A DNA stretch of 64,000 nt from Halovenus halobia (GCF_051414135.1 NZ_JBLKOA010000001.1:434001-498000), one strand, 5' to 3'; counted from the stretch's first letter, positions 8,964 through 18,196 are shown. The notes: generated from the letters alone by a model not told the origin. Numbers and translations: made by a program.

Positions 8964-9874
8964 TGGTCACCACCTAGGAGTAGGTCAAGCAGCGCCATCC
9001 GTACCGGTACCCCGTTGTGGGCCTGCTCGAAGTAGGTCGCGTACTCGGTATCGTCGATATCGTGGGCGATCTCGTCCACTCGTGGCAGCGGGTGCATCAC
9101 GGTCAACGAGTCCTTTGCCAGTTCGAGGGTCTCGGCGTCAATCTGGTACTCACCAGCAACCTTGCGGTACTCGCTCTCGTCGGGGAACCGCTCTTTTTGA
9201 ATACGCGTCACGTACAGCACGTCCAGCGAGGGAAGAATCTCTTCGAGGTCAGTGTGTTCTTTGATCGACGAGCCCTGCTCGTGCAGGTCGTATCGGACGT
9301 TGCGGGGCAGTTTCAGGCTCTCTGGGCTGATGAAATGCTGGCGCGTGTCGAAGTTCGTCAACGCGTACGCCAGCGAGTGGACTGTCCGACCGTACTTCAG
9401 GTCACCCATGATTCCGATTGTCAGGTCGTCGAGTCCTGCGTTCTCTCGAATCGTGTACAGGTCCAACAGCGTCTGCGTGGGGTGCTGGCCGGCCCCGTCG
9501 CCGCCGTTGATCAGCGGAACGTCGACGAACTCGCTGGCCATCTGTGCCGACCCCTCCTTCGGGTGGCGCAGCACGACTGCGTCGGCGTATCCTTCGACGA
9601 CGCGGACAGTATCGGCCAGACTCTCGCCTTTCTGAACGCTGGAGGAGTCTACTGGCCCCATGTCGACGATGTCGCCGCCGAGTCGTTTGATGGCCGCGGA
9701 GAAACTCATCTTGGTCCGCGTACTCGGCTCGAAAAACATGAGCCCGAGTAACGCTCCCTCGTGGCGGTCAGCGTAGGCCGCGGGGTTTCCGGCGATTTCG
9801 CCCGCGCGGTCCAGCACCGCCTCGATATCGCCACGCGAGAGCTGTTTGGCACTGGTAATGTGGTCGTGACGCAT
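8960..9874 (-). CDS. pyrB: Aspartate carbamoyltransferase catalytic chain
   Basis: Joins carbamoyl phosphate and aspartate in the second committed step of pyrimidine synthesis. The carbamoyl-phosphate loop FEPSTRTKMSF lies at residues about 49-59, with SSVQKGES as the second active-site loop, VLRHPKEGSA and HPTQTLLDLYTI. The length of 304 is typical. First gene of pyrB-pyrI-ATPase-membrane protein on the minus strand; divergent from the HAD gene. Confidence 0.96.
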   Translation of the reverse strand: MRHDHITSAKQLSRGDIEAVLDRAGEIAGNPAAYADRHEGALLGLMFFEPSTRTKMSFSAAIKRLGGDIVDMGPVDSSSVQKGESLADTVRVVEGYADAVVLRHPKEGSAQMASEFVDVPLINGGDGAGQHPTQTLLDLYTIRENAGLDDLTIGIMGDLKYGRTVHSLAYALTNFDTRQHFISPESLKLPRNVRYDLHEQGSSIKEHTDLEEILPSLDVLYVTRIQKERFPDESEYRKVAGEYQIDAETLELAKDSLTVMHPLPRVDEIAHDIDDTEYATYFEQAHNGVPVRMALLDLLLGGDQ

Positions 9875-9939
9875 CGGTCGGATTGGGGACCCGGACCCTC
9901 TTCAATCTCCCGAATACCAGTTTTACCCAGAATGCTCAT

Positions 9940-10611
9940 ATGATACCAGAACGTACCAGACATCCGATGAACAGCGGTGACTACGACTTCTGGCTGCTGG
10001 ACCTCGACGGCACGCTTATCGACGTCGAACAGCAGTACATCTACGACGTGATGAACACAGTCGGCACGCGGTTTGGCGTCGGTTTCAGCGAGTGGGAAGC
10101 CGAGCAGTTGTGGTACGGCCCGAGTCACTCCCGGGCTACTGTGATGGACCGCCACGGAATCGACCCCGAACCCTTCTGGGACGCGTTCCACGAAATCGAG
10201 ACGCCAGACCGCCGGGCCGCCGCCTCACATCTCTATCCCGACACAGAACCCTTCGTCCAGGCAGTCGACGCCCCTGTTGGCCTCGTGACACACTGCCAGC
10301 AGTATCTAACCGGGCCGGTACTCGACCGCCTCGGCATTACCGAGTGGTTCGACACTATCGTCTGTTGCTCTGACCAGACCGGCTGGAAACCCGACCCTGG
10401 GCCGGTCGAACTCGCGATAGAGCAACTCGACGTCCCAACAGGAAGCAGTGGTGTCCTCATCGGCGACGACCCGAGCGATGTGGGGGCCGCCTGGAACGCT
10501 GGACTGACCGGCATTCACATCCAGCGGCGAAGCCCGAACCGCGTCGGACAATGTGTGCGCGGTGACCACCGTATCGACTCACTCACAGAACTGCGCGAGC
10601 ACCCCGCCTGA
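9940..10611 (+). CDS. HAD-superfamily hydrolase
   Basis: Motif I is DLDGTLID near the N-terminus, with a helical cap domain next. GLVTHCQQYLTG (motif II Thr) and GWKPDPGPVELAIEQL (motif III Lys) follow, then LIGDDPSDVGAAWNAG (motif IV Asp pair). This is the phosphoglycolate-phosphatase-like branch; the substrate is unknown. The start is ambiguous between the ATG at 9940 and the ATG at 9967 (MNSGDYDFW), which sits 27 bases after a catatgat TATA-like box. It converges with the next gene with a 1-bp gap. Confidence 0.85.
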   Translation: MIPERTRHPMNSGDYDFWLLDLDGTLIDVEQQYIYDVMNTVGTRFGVGFSEWEAEQLWYGPSHSRATVMDRHGIDPEPFWDAFHEIETPDRRAAASHLYPDTEPFVQAVDAPVGLVTHCQQYLTGPVLDRLGITEWFDTIVCCSDQTGWKPDPGPVELAIEQLDVPTGSSGVLIGDDPSDVGAAWNAGLTGIHIQRRSPNRVGQCVRGDHRIDSLTELREHPA

Positions 10612-10612
10612 C

Positions 10613-12100
10613 TCAGTATTTTCGCTCGTCGGCAGAGAGGTCAAGCGCGTCGTAGAACGACTCGTCGACACGGTTGCGCTGGGAGAGCCAGTTTTCGTAC
10701 GTTCCACGGTCCTCTGGGTAGGCCTTGTACACGTCTTCGTAGTCTCGCACGTAGTTTCGCGTCTCGATGACGCCCATAATCGACTCATACAGTTCCCCGG
10801 CAGTGACGCCAAGTGCCTCGAACGTCCCGGAGCGATACTCAGTCACGAGATTTTTCAGGACCCCGGCACCGACGAGCGCTTTCGAGGTGAGGTCGGAGAC
10901 GTTCGTCTCAGTCCCGACGATATCCCGGATTTCGTCTTCAGGGAGCAGCGCAGCGACAGCCCGGAGAATGTTGACATCGATGGTACTGCCGGCAACGTTG
11001 TAGGCGTCGCGAGAGGCGAGCATCGCCGCTTCGCCGTGTTCTCGGTAGAGCCAGCGGTTGTGCTCCCAGAGGCCGTACTCCGTCAGGTCACCGTCTTCGA
11101 CAGCCTCTGCGGCAGCCCGGCCTGCGGAGTAGCCCGAAAAGGCAGCTCCCCGAATGCCCTTACCCGTGATTGGGTGGGTTGTCCCGGCAGCGCCGCCAGC
11201 AGCGAGATATCCCGGTGCAACCATCGAGTCGAGCGGCCGACGTAACGCGATTGCGGCACCGAGTTTGTCTTTCTTGTCGAACTTCTCGGCCACGTTTGCG
11301 CCCTGGTACTCCGGGCGGTTCTCGATGTCACGTTTGAGTCGGTCGGTGAGCGGAATCGGCTCTTTGTTCATCTGGAAGCCGAGTCCAACGTTAATCTGCG
11401 TTGGCGTGCGCGGGAAGTACCAGATGTAGCCCATCTCTTCCAGTGGCTTGCCGACGATTGCGTTCTCGTACTCGACAGGTTCGGGTGTCTCGATAATCTC
11501 GCGGTATGCCGAGCCAAAGTGCGTGTAGTGTGGCTCCTCGAAGGTGGCTGCGCCGGGCGTATTCAGCTGCTCGAAGTCGACTAACTCCTGAATGAACGAC
11601 TGTGCCCCAGCGGTGTCGATGAGCACGTCGCTCTCGTAGGTGACTGGGTCACCCTTGCGAATCGCCTTGACACCGGTGACCCGCCCGTTCTGTGTCACCT
11701 CGTTGACGACTGTATCGTAGTGCTGGTCGACGCCGAGGTCAGCAGTCTGCTCGAGGATGCGCTGGCCGAACTCGTAGCGGTCGATGACGTTGCTGTTGTC
11801 CTCGTACGGGAGCACTTTCCGGACGCCGAGCTCTTCGTCACGCCACTCAATCTGGTCGATATTGCCGTCGATCAATACCGACTCGTCGTCGGCGATTGCG
11901 TCCATGTCCAGCGGACCTGGGTACTTTTTCGGGTCCCGCGGCGCTTTCATCGCGTCGCCACAGGCGATGTGGCCGCCCTGCTCGCGGGGCTTCCGTTCGA
12001 GTTGCACGACGTCTGCCCCGTCGGCCGCCGCGGCCGCCGCCGCAAAGCACCCTGCAACACCGCCACCAACGACGATTACCTCGTAAGTTTCGCTCGGCAT
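10613..12100 (-). CDS. Geranylgeranyl reductase family flavoprotein
   Basis: The N-terminus is a classic FAD-binding fold (YEVIVVGGGVAGCFAAAAAA). It is followed by IACGDAMKAP, a feature of archaeal geranylgeranyl reductases, and the GYIWYFPRTPTQINVGLG segment. A second nucleotide-binding signature is YLAAGGAAGTTHPITGKGI. These enzymes saturate the isoprenoid chains of archaeal ether lipids. At 495 residues it is somewhat longer than the usual 400-460, so it may be a paralogue with another isoprenoid substrate. Confidence 0.85.
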   Translation of the reverse strand: MPSETYEVIVVGGGVAGCFAAAAAAADGADVVQLERKPREQGGHIACGDAMKAPRDPKKYPGPLDMDAIADDESVLIDGNIDQIEWRDEELGVRKVLPYEDNSNVIDRYEFGQRILEQTADLGVDQHYDTVVNEVTQNGRVTGVKAIRKGDPVTYESDVLIDTAGAQSFIQELVDFEQLNTPGAATFEEPHYTHFGSAYREIIETPEPVEYENAIVGKPLEEMGYIWYFPRTPTQINVGLGFQMNKEPIPLTDRLKRDIENRPEYQGANVAEKFDKKDKLGAAIALRRPLDSMVAPGYLAAGGAAGTTHPITGKGIRGAAFSGYSAGRAAAEAVEDGDLTEYGLWEHNRWLYREHGEAAMLASRDAYNVAGSTIDVNILRAVAALLPEDEIRDIVGTETNVSDLTSKALVGAGVLKNLVTEYRSGTFEALGVTAGELYESIMGVIETRNYVRDYEDVYKAYPEDRGTYENWLSQRNRVDESFYDALDLSADERKY

Positions 12101-12181
12101 GGCCTGTTACCCCTTATTTGGAAATCGAGAATGTAACTCTTTGGTGTTCCGACAGCCCTGGCCAGTGAGCCGACACCGCAG

Positions 12182-13201
12182 TCAACACTCCGGCAACTGG
12201 GCGGCAAGTTGGTCGAACTGCTGGCGGAATCTGACCTCTGCCCGACCCTGTGCGAGTTCTCCCGCGTCCGCGAACGCGGCGTCGAACCCGAGCATTCGCC
12301 AGAGCAGCGTCGCGAAGTAATACACTGCACGCCGGTCAGCGAACGCGTCGTCGGGCTCGAACTCCAGGTACTTCCGGTAGCCGTCGTAGAGTTTCTGCCG
12401 GAGTCGCTCACGGGTTCCGGCGTCCTGAAACGCGGGGTCGATGAACAGAAACTCTGTCCGGGCGACGTGATACTCCGCGTCAGCCGCAAGTGCGAACTGC
12501 CAGTCCAGGACAGCAGTGATTGGATTCTCCTCGTCGGCGTCGAACAACATATTCGCCGGCCGGAAATCGTCATGAACGAGCCGTGGTGGTCCCGTGCTCT
12601 CGATACAGCCTGCCGACTGGTGGAGATACTCTCTGGCAGTTTCTTGTAAGTCTGCAAACGGTGTATCATCGAGCCTGTCGATGTACGACTCGACGAGGTC
12701 AGTAAAGAAGGCCTGCCAATCCCAGGAGAACTCATCGACGACCAGCCGTTCGTCGGCATCGTTCAGAGCGAGGCGGCCAAATCCCTCGAAACCGACATTC
12801 GAGTGCATGTCTCCGAGCGTCTGACCAGCGTGTTCGATGACTCGCTCACGCGTCTCCTCGGTAATCTGTCCCATCGACTCCGCGAGATTGTCTCCGCGAA
12901 TTCGTTCCGTTACGAAGTACGGGTCGATATCGAGGTCCGGCGTCTGCTCGAAGACAAGAATTCGCGGGACTGGCACGTCCGTCCGGTCCGCGACGTAGTT
13001 GTGCAAAAAAGGTTCGAGTGCGAAATCTGGGTCGCCGGCCTGAAACTTGATCACGACCTCGTAGTTATCGCCACCAACCTGGAGCGTGACCATGAACACC
13101 TCTCCCTGATGGCCAGCAGTTGGCCGCTCGTAGGAGAACGAATCGTAATCCGGGCCAGATTCGTCGAGGACTGCTTCGATATCGCGCTCGGGACTCGACA
13201 C
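12182..13201 (-). CDS. Phosphotransferase, APH/choline kinase-like
   Basis: A protein-kinase-like fold of 339 residues. LVHDDFRPANMLFD is the catalytic loop with the base Asp, and AVLDWQFAL the metal-binding Asp (both near residues 215-240). An ATP-lysine segment NYEVVIKFQ lies upstream. Substrate is unknown: aminoglycosides, sugars, choline or homoserine are all used in this family. Start is GTG with a Shine-Dalgarno-like GGAG four bases before it. It stands alone on the minus strand. Confidence 0.82.
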   Translation of the reverse strand: MSSPERDIEAVLDESGPDYDSFSYERPTAGHQGEVFMVTLQVGGDNYEVVIKFQAGDPDFALEPFLHNYVADRTDVPVPRILVFEQTPDLDIDPYFVTERIRGDNLAESMGQITEETRERVIEHAGQTLGDMHSNVGFEGFGRLALNDADERLVVDEFSWDWQAFFTDLVESYIDRLDDTPFADLQETAREYLHQSAGCIESTGPPRLVHDDFRPANMLFDADEENPITAVLDWQFALAADAEYHVARTEFLFIDPAFQDAGTRERLRQKLYDGYRKYLEFEPDDAFADRRAVYYFATLLWRMLGFDAAFADAGELAQGRAEVRFRQQFDQLAAQLPEC

Positions 13202-13523
13202 AGACTCCGCTTCGGTGTACCGGACAAAAAACCTATCTGTCTTACTCTCTTCCCAATATCGAGTCCCTAACTTGACAATCGGAACACTGCGGCAGTATTG
13301 TTCTTCACTTGCCGACGGCCATTGCCGTTTTTGATAATCATGGTTGGCTTCCTCAAGAGTAACTATTTACCCAGGCCGTGATGGCTGTTTGGAGCACGCA
13401 CCGGTGGGGGTCAATTCAGAGTGACTGTAAATCCAACTGCCGGCTTGCTCAATGGCCTCGGTTCCGAATCGGTTGAGCAATTTGGCTGCCAGCCCCAGTA
13501 AGAACACACGCCCAGCGTTCGGC
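13202..13523. other. Intergenic region, no convincing gene
   Basis: A TATA-like ctatttac at 13356-13363 precedes an ATG at 13381 that opens only a 31-codon frame with no recognisable motif. I see nothing else here. Confidence 0.5.
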
Positions 13524-14897
13524 TTACTCCGGACGAAATCTGATCAAGACTGCGGCGTCTTTTGTATCTGGCCGCCATGTGACCCACGCCTGCGTCCCGC
13601 TGTCGACCGTCTCCGAACTCGTGAATTCATCGCCTTGTTCGACAGGTCCACTCCAAGATTCGGTCTGTGTCTCGCCCGCGTGGACGTACCGAACTTGTAG
13701 GTTCTCGACTGCACCACCGCCTTGGTGACTGATAGTCAGTCTTCCGTCGTTGAGCTCCGGCCTGAAGAAGACTCGGGGTGTGACCTCGCGTCCCAAGTCG
13801 CTCGGATTGATACGGACGAAGAGATTGTCGTATCCGGGAATTGGCAGTGCAGTCTGCAACATCGCTGTTTCGGGCGTCTCTGCGACCGTCGTGCGGGCGC
13901 TGATCGTGGCCTCCGTCGTTGACATATCCCACGAATCGGCGGGGATCGAATCTGTTTCTGAGCGCTCGAATGCCGCGGTGAGACGCTCTTCTGACACCAT
14001 CTCGGGTTCCAGGTAGGAGAGCGTCCGCTGTAGACTCGAGTCCGTCCCGACGCTCGCGCTCAGCCCGCCGCCGACGACCCCCTCGACAACATCGTCGAAC
14101 GCGGTGGTTCCCGTATCCGCACCCAGCGGAATCAGGGCATAGCCAGTTCCTCCGCGAATCGGCTCATCATCCAATTGCTGGACCGTCTCGGCGAACGCGG
14201 GAGCGCTGTTTGCGATGGGAGCGTTGTCACGGTCAACTTGGTCGAATTCGACGGTCAGTGCCTCTTCTGCAGCCGTCTGATTCGAGTCGTACCGCTCGTT
14301 TCGCGTGACGATATCGGTCCGGCTGACGACGATGGCTCGCCCGTCCTGTACGCCCCAGGTCTCGTAGCCCTGTCCGTCCTGCGTCTCAGCGAAGAATCGC
14401 TCGTATCCGTCCATCGAGTCAAGCGACTCGTATCCATCGTTGCCCTCGAAGAATTCGACCCACGGGTCGGCATCAAACTCGCCGGTCAGATGAACTGTCT
14501 GACCGCTCGGAAGCGGGCGGACCTGAAGCGCCCCCTGACTCGCGCTGGCGTGGTAGTTACTGCCGGTGACGCGGTCGAGCGACGCTGGGTCGAGACTCCC
14601 TATGTTCTCTTCAAGAAAGGTGACGAGTTGGCCGCCGAGGCGGGGGACCGTCTCGCTCAGATCGACAGCGTCCGCAATTTCCTGCACGCGGTACTGGTAG
14701 CCCGTGAAGAAGGACGGTGGCACCTGCGCGGATGGGTCGCCCATCGAAAGGAGCAATTCGTCATCTGTGTCGAGGCCGTCGTTGGGGACCTGGCCGTTGT
14801 CATCGTTGCTGTTGCCGCCAAAGAGTGAACAGCCAGCAAGTCCTATCGCTGCTGTCGTTCCGGCGATCCCTGCAAGGAGCTTCCGTCGGGTGGTCAT
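13524..14897 (-). CDS. Tat-exported lipoprotein, unknown function
   Basis: MTTRRKLLAGIAGTTAAIGLAGC is a twin-arginine signal with lipobox LAGC (residues 19-22), so the protein is expected to be anchored on the outer face of the membrane. A D/N-rich linker follows. The remaining 400 residues show no enzyme motif; the C-terminal 100 residues are beta-rich and end VTWRPDTKDAAVLIRFRPE. It lies 185 bp downstream of the archaellin gene on the same strand. Confidence 0.8.
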   Translation of the reverse strand: MTTRRKLLAGIAGTTAAIGLAGCSLFGGNSNDDNGQVPNDGLDTDDELLLSMGDPSAQVPPSFFTGYQYRVQEIADAVDLSETVPRLGGQLVTFLEENIGSLDPASLDRVTGSNYHASASQGALQVRPLPSGQTVHLTGEFDADPWVEFFEGNDGYESLDSMDGYERFFAETQDGQGYETWGVQDGRAIVVSRTDIVTRNERYDSNQTAAEEALTVEFDQVDRDNAPIANSAPAFAETVQQLDDEPIRGGTGYALIPLGADTGTTAFDDVVEGVVGGGLSASVGTDSSLQRTLSYLEPEMVSEERLTAAFERSETDSIPADSWDMSTTEATISARTTVAETPETAMLQTALPIPGYDNLFVRINPSDLGREVTPRVFFRPELNDGRLTISHQGGGAVENLQVRYVHAGETQTESWSGPVEQGDEFTSSETVDSGTQAWVTWRPDTKDAAVLIRFRPE

Positions 14898-15028
14898 TTA
14901 TCAGATTTACTTTATCAGTGTAATAAACTCTTGTGGCCCGCCTCTCAGTAATGAAAGGCGGAAGCGACGGATGTGTTGTTGGTTGTGGAAATGGTGGAAC
15001 GATTACGCAAGGAACCGTGCGGGTCTGT

Positions 15029-15061
15029 CGTCGCGGGCCGGGTAGTCCCGACCACGCGACG
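15029..15061 (-). terminator. Composite hairpin downstream of archaellin gene
   Basis: Outer arms CGTCGCG (15029-15035) and CGCGACG (15055-15061) are perfectly complementary, with inner arms CGGG/CCCG around TAGT at 15039-15050. It lies 22 bases after the archaellin stop codon. Likely a transcript end or 3' stabilising structure. Confidence 0.4.
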
Positions 15062-15082
15062 GACCTGACGGCTGCCTGTCAG

Positions 15083-15796
15083 TTACAGCGTGACAGTGTC
15101 GCCGTTTTCTTGGTCAACAAGCGTATCTGGTGCAGTGATTACAACGTCACGAGTCGCACCATTATCCGTGGTAAGCTCGAGTTCTGCCTGCTCTCCCTCG
15201 TCGAGATCTTCAAGATCATTATTATCGAAGGAAAGGAACGCGGTACTGCCATCCGCTACAACATCGTCAGTATCGGAGTATCGAGTTCCGTTACCATCAG
15301 CGTCAAACGGAATAACGATTTCGTAGCGATCACCATCATCGGTTATCACGCCGTCCTCTTCACTGGCGGCGGTAATTACATCGATGAGGTAGCCCGGGTC
15401 CTCATTAGGAACATTGGACGAAGTTGCATCATCGCTTTCGTTAACCCCGTGGGTCAGTTGGGCAAAGCCATTGTCTCCGACATATTGGATGGAGAGACTC
15501 TCCAGATTAATGTCTCCCGACCCTGCTGCTCGCTGAACGGTCAACCGTGTTTCGTTAATGACGGTTTCACTGTCGCTGGTGGTGACATTGATCTGACCAA
15601 CCTGCCCAATGACGTTGATGTTGTCTGAGACTTGGTCCGTGCTCTGCTGTCCCGTTGCTTCTGCCTGAGTCTGAAGGAAACCTGCCGTGTTAATCAGCAC
15701 GCCTGCCGCAATGGCTGCGACGAGGACGAGTGCGATGAACACGATCAGGGTTCCGATTCCAACCTGACCTCGGTCGTTTGTCATGTGTTCTTTCAT
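15083..15796 (-). CDS. Archaellin (archaeal flagellin)
   Basis: The class III signal peptide is cut before GQVGIGTLIVFIALVLVAA, followed by AGVLINTAGFLQTQAEATG, both near-invariant in haloarchaeal archaellins. The filament-exposed part has several N-glycosylation sequons (NVT, NET, NES, NGT). It is an external filament subunit of the archaellum. Start may be ATG 15796 (MKEHMTND) or 15784. A TATA-like cttattag lies about 57 bases upstream of 15796. It is a single copy, away from fla accessory genes, which are not in the window. Confidence 0.93.
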   Translation of the reverse strand: MKEHMTNDRGQVGIGTLIVFIALVLVAAIAAGVLINTAGFLQTQAEATGQQSTDQVSDNINVIGQVGQINVTTSDSETVINETRLTVQRAAGSGDINLESLSIQYVGDNGFAQLTHGVNESDDATSSNVPNEDPGYLIDVITAASEEDGVITDDGDRYEIVIPFDADGNGTRYSDTDDVVADGSTAFLSFDNNDLEDLDEGEQAELELTTDNGATRDVVITAPDTLVDQENGDTVTL

Positions 15797-15964
15797 AATT
15801 GTATCGTCTGCTCTGTCTGAGGCAGACTTACTACCAGATTTGCTATTACTACTAATAAGCGATACCCCTCAATTATCGATGGTGAAAACAGATGATCTCG
15901 AATTCTCAAAATCCAAAATCAGGCCGTGGTACTCGCTCACGTTCAATGAGACCTTATCGCCCTC

Positions 15965-16252
15965 CTACTGATCGTAGGTAACGATACTGAAGATGATGAA
16001 CAGCATCCCGAGCGTAAAGAGGCCGCTGTTGGCCATCAGCAGCCAGCGCGGATTCTCAAAGCCGTACAAGAATGCTGAAATTAGCGTCGCCGCGGCTCCC
16101 GCAACTGCCAGAGAGAAGCCCAACGAGAGATGGAGCATCGAATTTTGTGATGTTTGTACGTACGCGCGCAATCCCATTCCGGCCATGGCCAACCCGACCG
16201 CGATGAACACCACCGAACTCAGGGCGTAGACAGATTCGATTACGAGGGACAC
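15965..16252 (-). CDS. Small three-helix membrane protein (paralogue of the 54.0-kb one)
   Basis: A 95-residue protein with three hydrophobic helices. The segment GLRAYVQTSQNSMLHLSLGF plus GAA aligns with MRAYRRTGERSLRELSIGF plus GAA of the protein at 53994-54269. Both lie downstream of a winged-helix gene on the same strand. I associate this type with haloarchaeal DUF7521, from memory. The start is a GTG about 29 bases after a strong TATA (aatttaaat), so leaderless. Confidence 0.7.
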   Translation of the reverse strand: MSLVIESVYALSSVVFIAVGLAMAGMGLRAYVQTSQNSMLHLSLGFSLAVAGAAATLISAFLYGFENPRWLLMANSGLFTLGMLFIIFSIVTYDQ

Positions 16253-16278
16253 AATAGCGGTGCGTAGATTGGGGAGGA

Positions 16279-16287
16279 ATTTAAATT
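16279..16287 (-). promoter_or_regulatory. TATA box of small membrane protein gene
   Basis: aatttaaat lies 27-35 bases before the GTG start at 16252, supporting that non-ATG start. Confidence 0.55.
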
Positions 16288-16421
16288 CACCCCTCTCAGT
16301 CTATGCGTTGATACTACTAGCTGGCGTGGTCTCAGTATCTGAAACAATGTGGCCTGCTGAGTCCCAGCTGGAATCCTCCCAGTTTCCGTTCAGAGAATAC
16401 CTGTCAATCGAGCGTGGACAC

Positions 16422-16757
16422 TCAACTTTCCGATAGTGTTCGCCACGCTTCGTCCAGCGTGTTGGTCACTTCGGTGCGTTCCTCGATACTGACCGTTAGC
16501 TCTTCATCGAAGTCGATGGTGACTTCGTCGACGTTGCGTCGGTAGACCTTGATCCGTCGCCGGTCATCCGAGAGGATATTGTCGTGCAGTTCGAGCAAGT
16601 TGTGTTCGGTCAGTTCGTCGATTCGGCGATAACAGGTTGCGATGGGAATTTCGAGTTCGTCACTCAGCTCCTGGGCCGAGCGAGGCTCGTCGGTCGCGTC
16701 CAGGATCTCTGCGCTGTACTTATTCCCCAGCGTCTGTAGGAGGTCCACTGAAGACAT
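16422..16757 (-). CDS. Winged-helix transcriptional regulator (ArsR-like)
   Basis: A 111-residue DNA-binding protein. LQTLGNKYSAEILDAT, then SAQELSDELEIPIATCYRRIDELTEHNLLE (helix-turn-helix plus recognition helix), then the wing DDRRRIKVYRRNVDEVTI. It resembles the 54.3-kb regulator, and each lies just upstream of a related three-helix membrane protein. TATA-like aatttaattc lies about 27 bases upstream. Its target is unknown; autoregulation with its membrane partner is plausible. Confidence 0.82.
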   Translation of the reverse strand: MSSVDLLQTLGNKYSAEILDATDEPRSAQELSDELEIPIATCYRRIDELTEHNLLELHDNILSDDRRRIKVYRRNVDEVTIDFDEELTVSIEERTEVTNTLDEAWRTLSES

Positions 16758-16908
16758 TGGTTATCACGAATTAAATTGCTATTATCAATAAAGGTATCGG
16801 CCGAGACCGGCGTTTTCTGGCTGTGAAAACACCGTCCCCAGAAAATACGCTGTGTGTGTTCTCAACCGCTGAGACGACTGTTTCAGTTTAAAATAATGGG
16901 GTAAACGG

Positions 16909-17634
16909 TTAGATAGGTGACTCGTCTTCGCTCATCATCGAGAACGCACTGGCGTTCTGGTGGACGGTGATCCCCCCTTCTGAGATCTCCATCGGAAAGA
17001 TGTCAGTATTGATGTTTTTCTTGCGCATCTTCGCAACCCAGACGTACCGGTTGACCCCAGAGTCCGTCGGCGTCTGCAGGAGGTAGATATTCCCGTCAGT
17101 CAAGAAGTTCTCGAGGCTGATATCTGTCTCAGGGAAGACGGTGCCCTGCTCGTTAGTCATCAGCGTCGTCAGGTCGTTCTCCGCGAGGATGTCTGTGAAC
17201 TTCAGCAGGTAGGTTCGCTGTTCGCGCTCAGTCTCGAAGAAGAGTTTGAACATCGTCAGCGAATCCAGAACAAGTCGCTCGTAGTTGTCGTTGTCGAGTT
17301 CGCTCAGAAGCAATTCGAGTGAGGAGCTAAAGTCGTTCTCTCGGAGCAACACCTGTTTGTCGTAGACTGTAATGTTGCCGTCTTCGACGTGTTGGCCCCA
17401 GTTGTCGAGGCCAATGGACTCGGCGGCTTCCTGGAGGTCTTTCGCGTTTTCTTCGAAGGAGAGGAAAATTCCCTTCTCGCCGAACTTCTCGACGCCGTTG
17501 TAAATATACTGTAGCCCGAGAATACTCTTTCCTGCCCCCGGATTCCCACTGACCAGAGTCGTCGAGTTGTTTACGATCCCGCCGTTCAAGATATCGTCCA
17601 GACCGTCAATTCCAGTTTCTGTTAGTTCAATCAT
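16909..17634 (-). CDS. KaiC/RAD55-like RecA-superfamily ATPase
   Basis: One RecA-type domain of 241 residues. The protein opens TGIDGLDDILNGGI, the KaiC signature start. Walker A is GNPGAGKS (residues about 30-37) and Walker B is ERLVLDSLTMF. It lacks the second KaiC domain. It begins 3 bp after the cheW stop codon, so it is cotranscribed and coupled with cheW. A role in signalling rather than a clock is likely in archaea; the precise function is unknown. Confidence 0.85.
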   Translation of the reverse strand: MIELTETGIDGLDDILNGGIVNNSTTLVSGNPGAGKSILGLQYIYNGVEKFGEKGIFLSFEENAKDLQEAAESIGLDNWGQHVEDGNITVYDKQVLLRENDFSSSLELLLSELDNDNYERLVLDSLTMFKLFFETEREQRTYLLKFTDILAENDLTTLMTNEQGTVFPETDISLENFLTDGNIYLLQTPTDSGVNRYVWVAKMRKKNINTDIFPMEISEGGITVHQNASAFSMMSEDESPI

Positions 17635-17636
17635 AC

Positions 17637-18062
17637 CTACGAGTGCACCCTCTGGGGATCGACCCAGATAACGAAATCACCTTCTCCCTGTTTGATAACT
17701 CCTTTGATCGCTTCCTTGTCTTCGGCGGGAGATTGGTCGACGTCGCTGTAATCCACCTGTACAACCTGCTTAACTTCGTCGACGAGCCAGCCTGCAGCGC
17801 CTGCGTTTTCAGTTATCTCTGGGTCGTAGACGATGATCCGCTCTGCCTCCTGACCAGCGTCGTCGATGTTGAAGACGGTTTTGGGGTTGACAATCGATGT
17901 TGTCCGCCCGCGCAGGTCCATCACGCCTTCGACGTGTGCCGGCGAGTTCGGAACCTTCGTCAGGTCGCCGACGTCAACGATTTCAGTCACGTAGTCGATA
18001 CTCACACAGTACGTCTCTTCCCCTAGCTCGAATTCGAGGACTTGTCCATTTGTTTCTGTCAT
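17637..18062 (-). CDS. cheW: Chemotaxis coupling protein CheW
   Basis: LEFELGEETYCVSIDYVTEIVD, then PAHVEGVMDLRGRTTSIVNPK, is the CheW SH3-like double barrel that links transducers to CheA. I start at the ATG at 18062 (MTETNGQVLEF) because an excellent Shine-Dalgarno AGGAGGG precedes it by about 7 bases and the family N-terminus begins there. The 141-residue length fits. It is divergent from the cheBAR operon and followed by the KaiC-like gene. Confidence 0.93.
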   Translation of the reverse strand: MTETNGQVLEFELGEETYCVSIDYVTEIVDVGDLTKVPNSPAHVEGVMDLRGRTTSIVNPKTVFNIDDAGQEAERIIVYDPEITENAGAAGWLVDEVKQVVQVDYSDVDQSPAEDKEAIKGVIKQGEGDFVIWVDPQRVHS

Positions 18063-18147
18063 CGCGGAACCCTCCTGCGCAGTGCAGGTTTGACGGCGGA
18101 ATCCGGTACCGTCGTCTGGTTGTCTATCCGTAAGAACCTCTCGATGT

Positions 18148-18157
18148 AACTTAAATC
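18148..18157 (-). promoter_or_regulatory. TATA box of cheW operon
   Basis: Minus-strand gatttaagtt is placed to start transcription about 60 bases before the cheW ATG, giving a leader that carries the AGGAGGG ribosome-binding site. Confidence 0.45.
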
Positions 18158-18196
18158 TGCCCACTGGACTATCACATTTGATTACGCGGGCGGAGT

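Noticed and set aside
13381..13476. 31-codon leaderless-looking frame behind a TATA-like box
   Set aside because: Placement is suggestive, but the peptide has no recognisable feature and is too short to support by eye.
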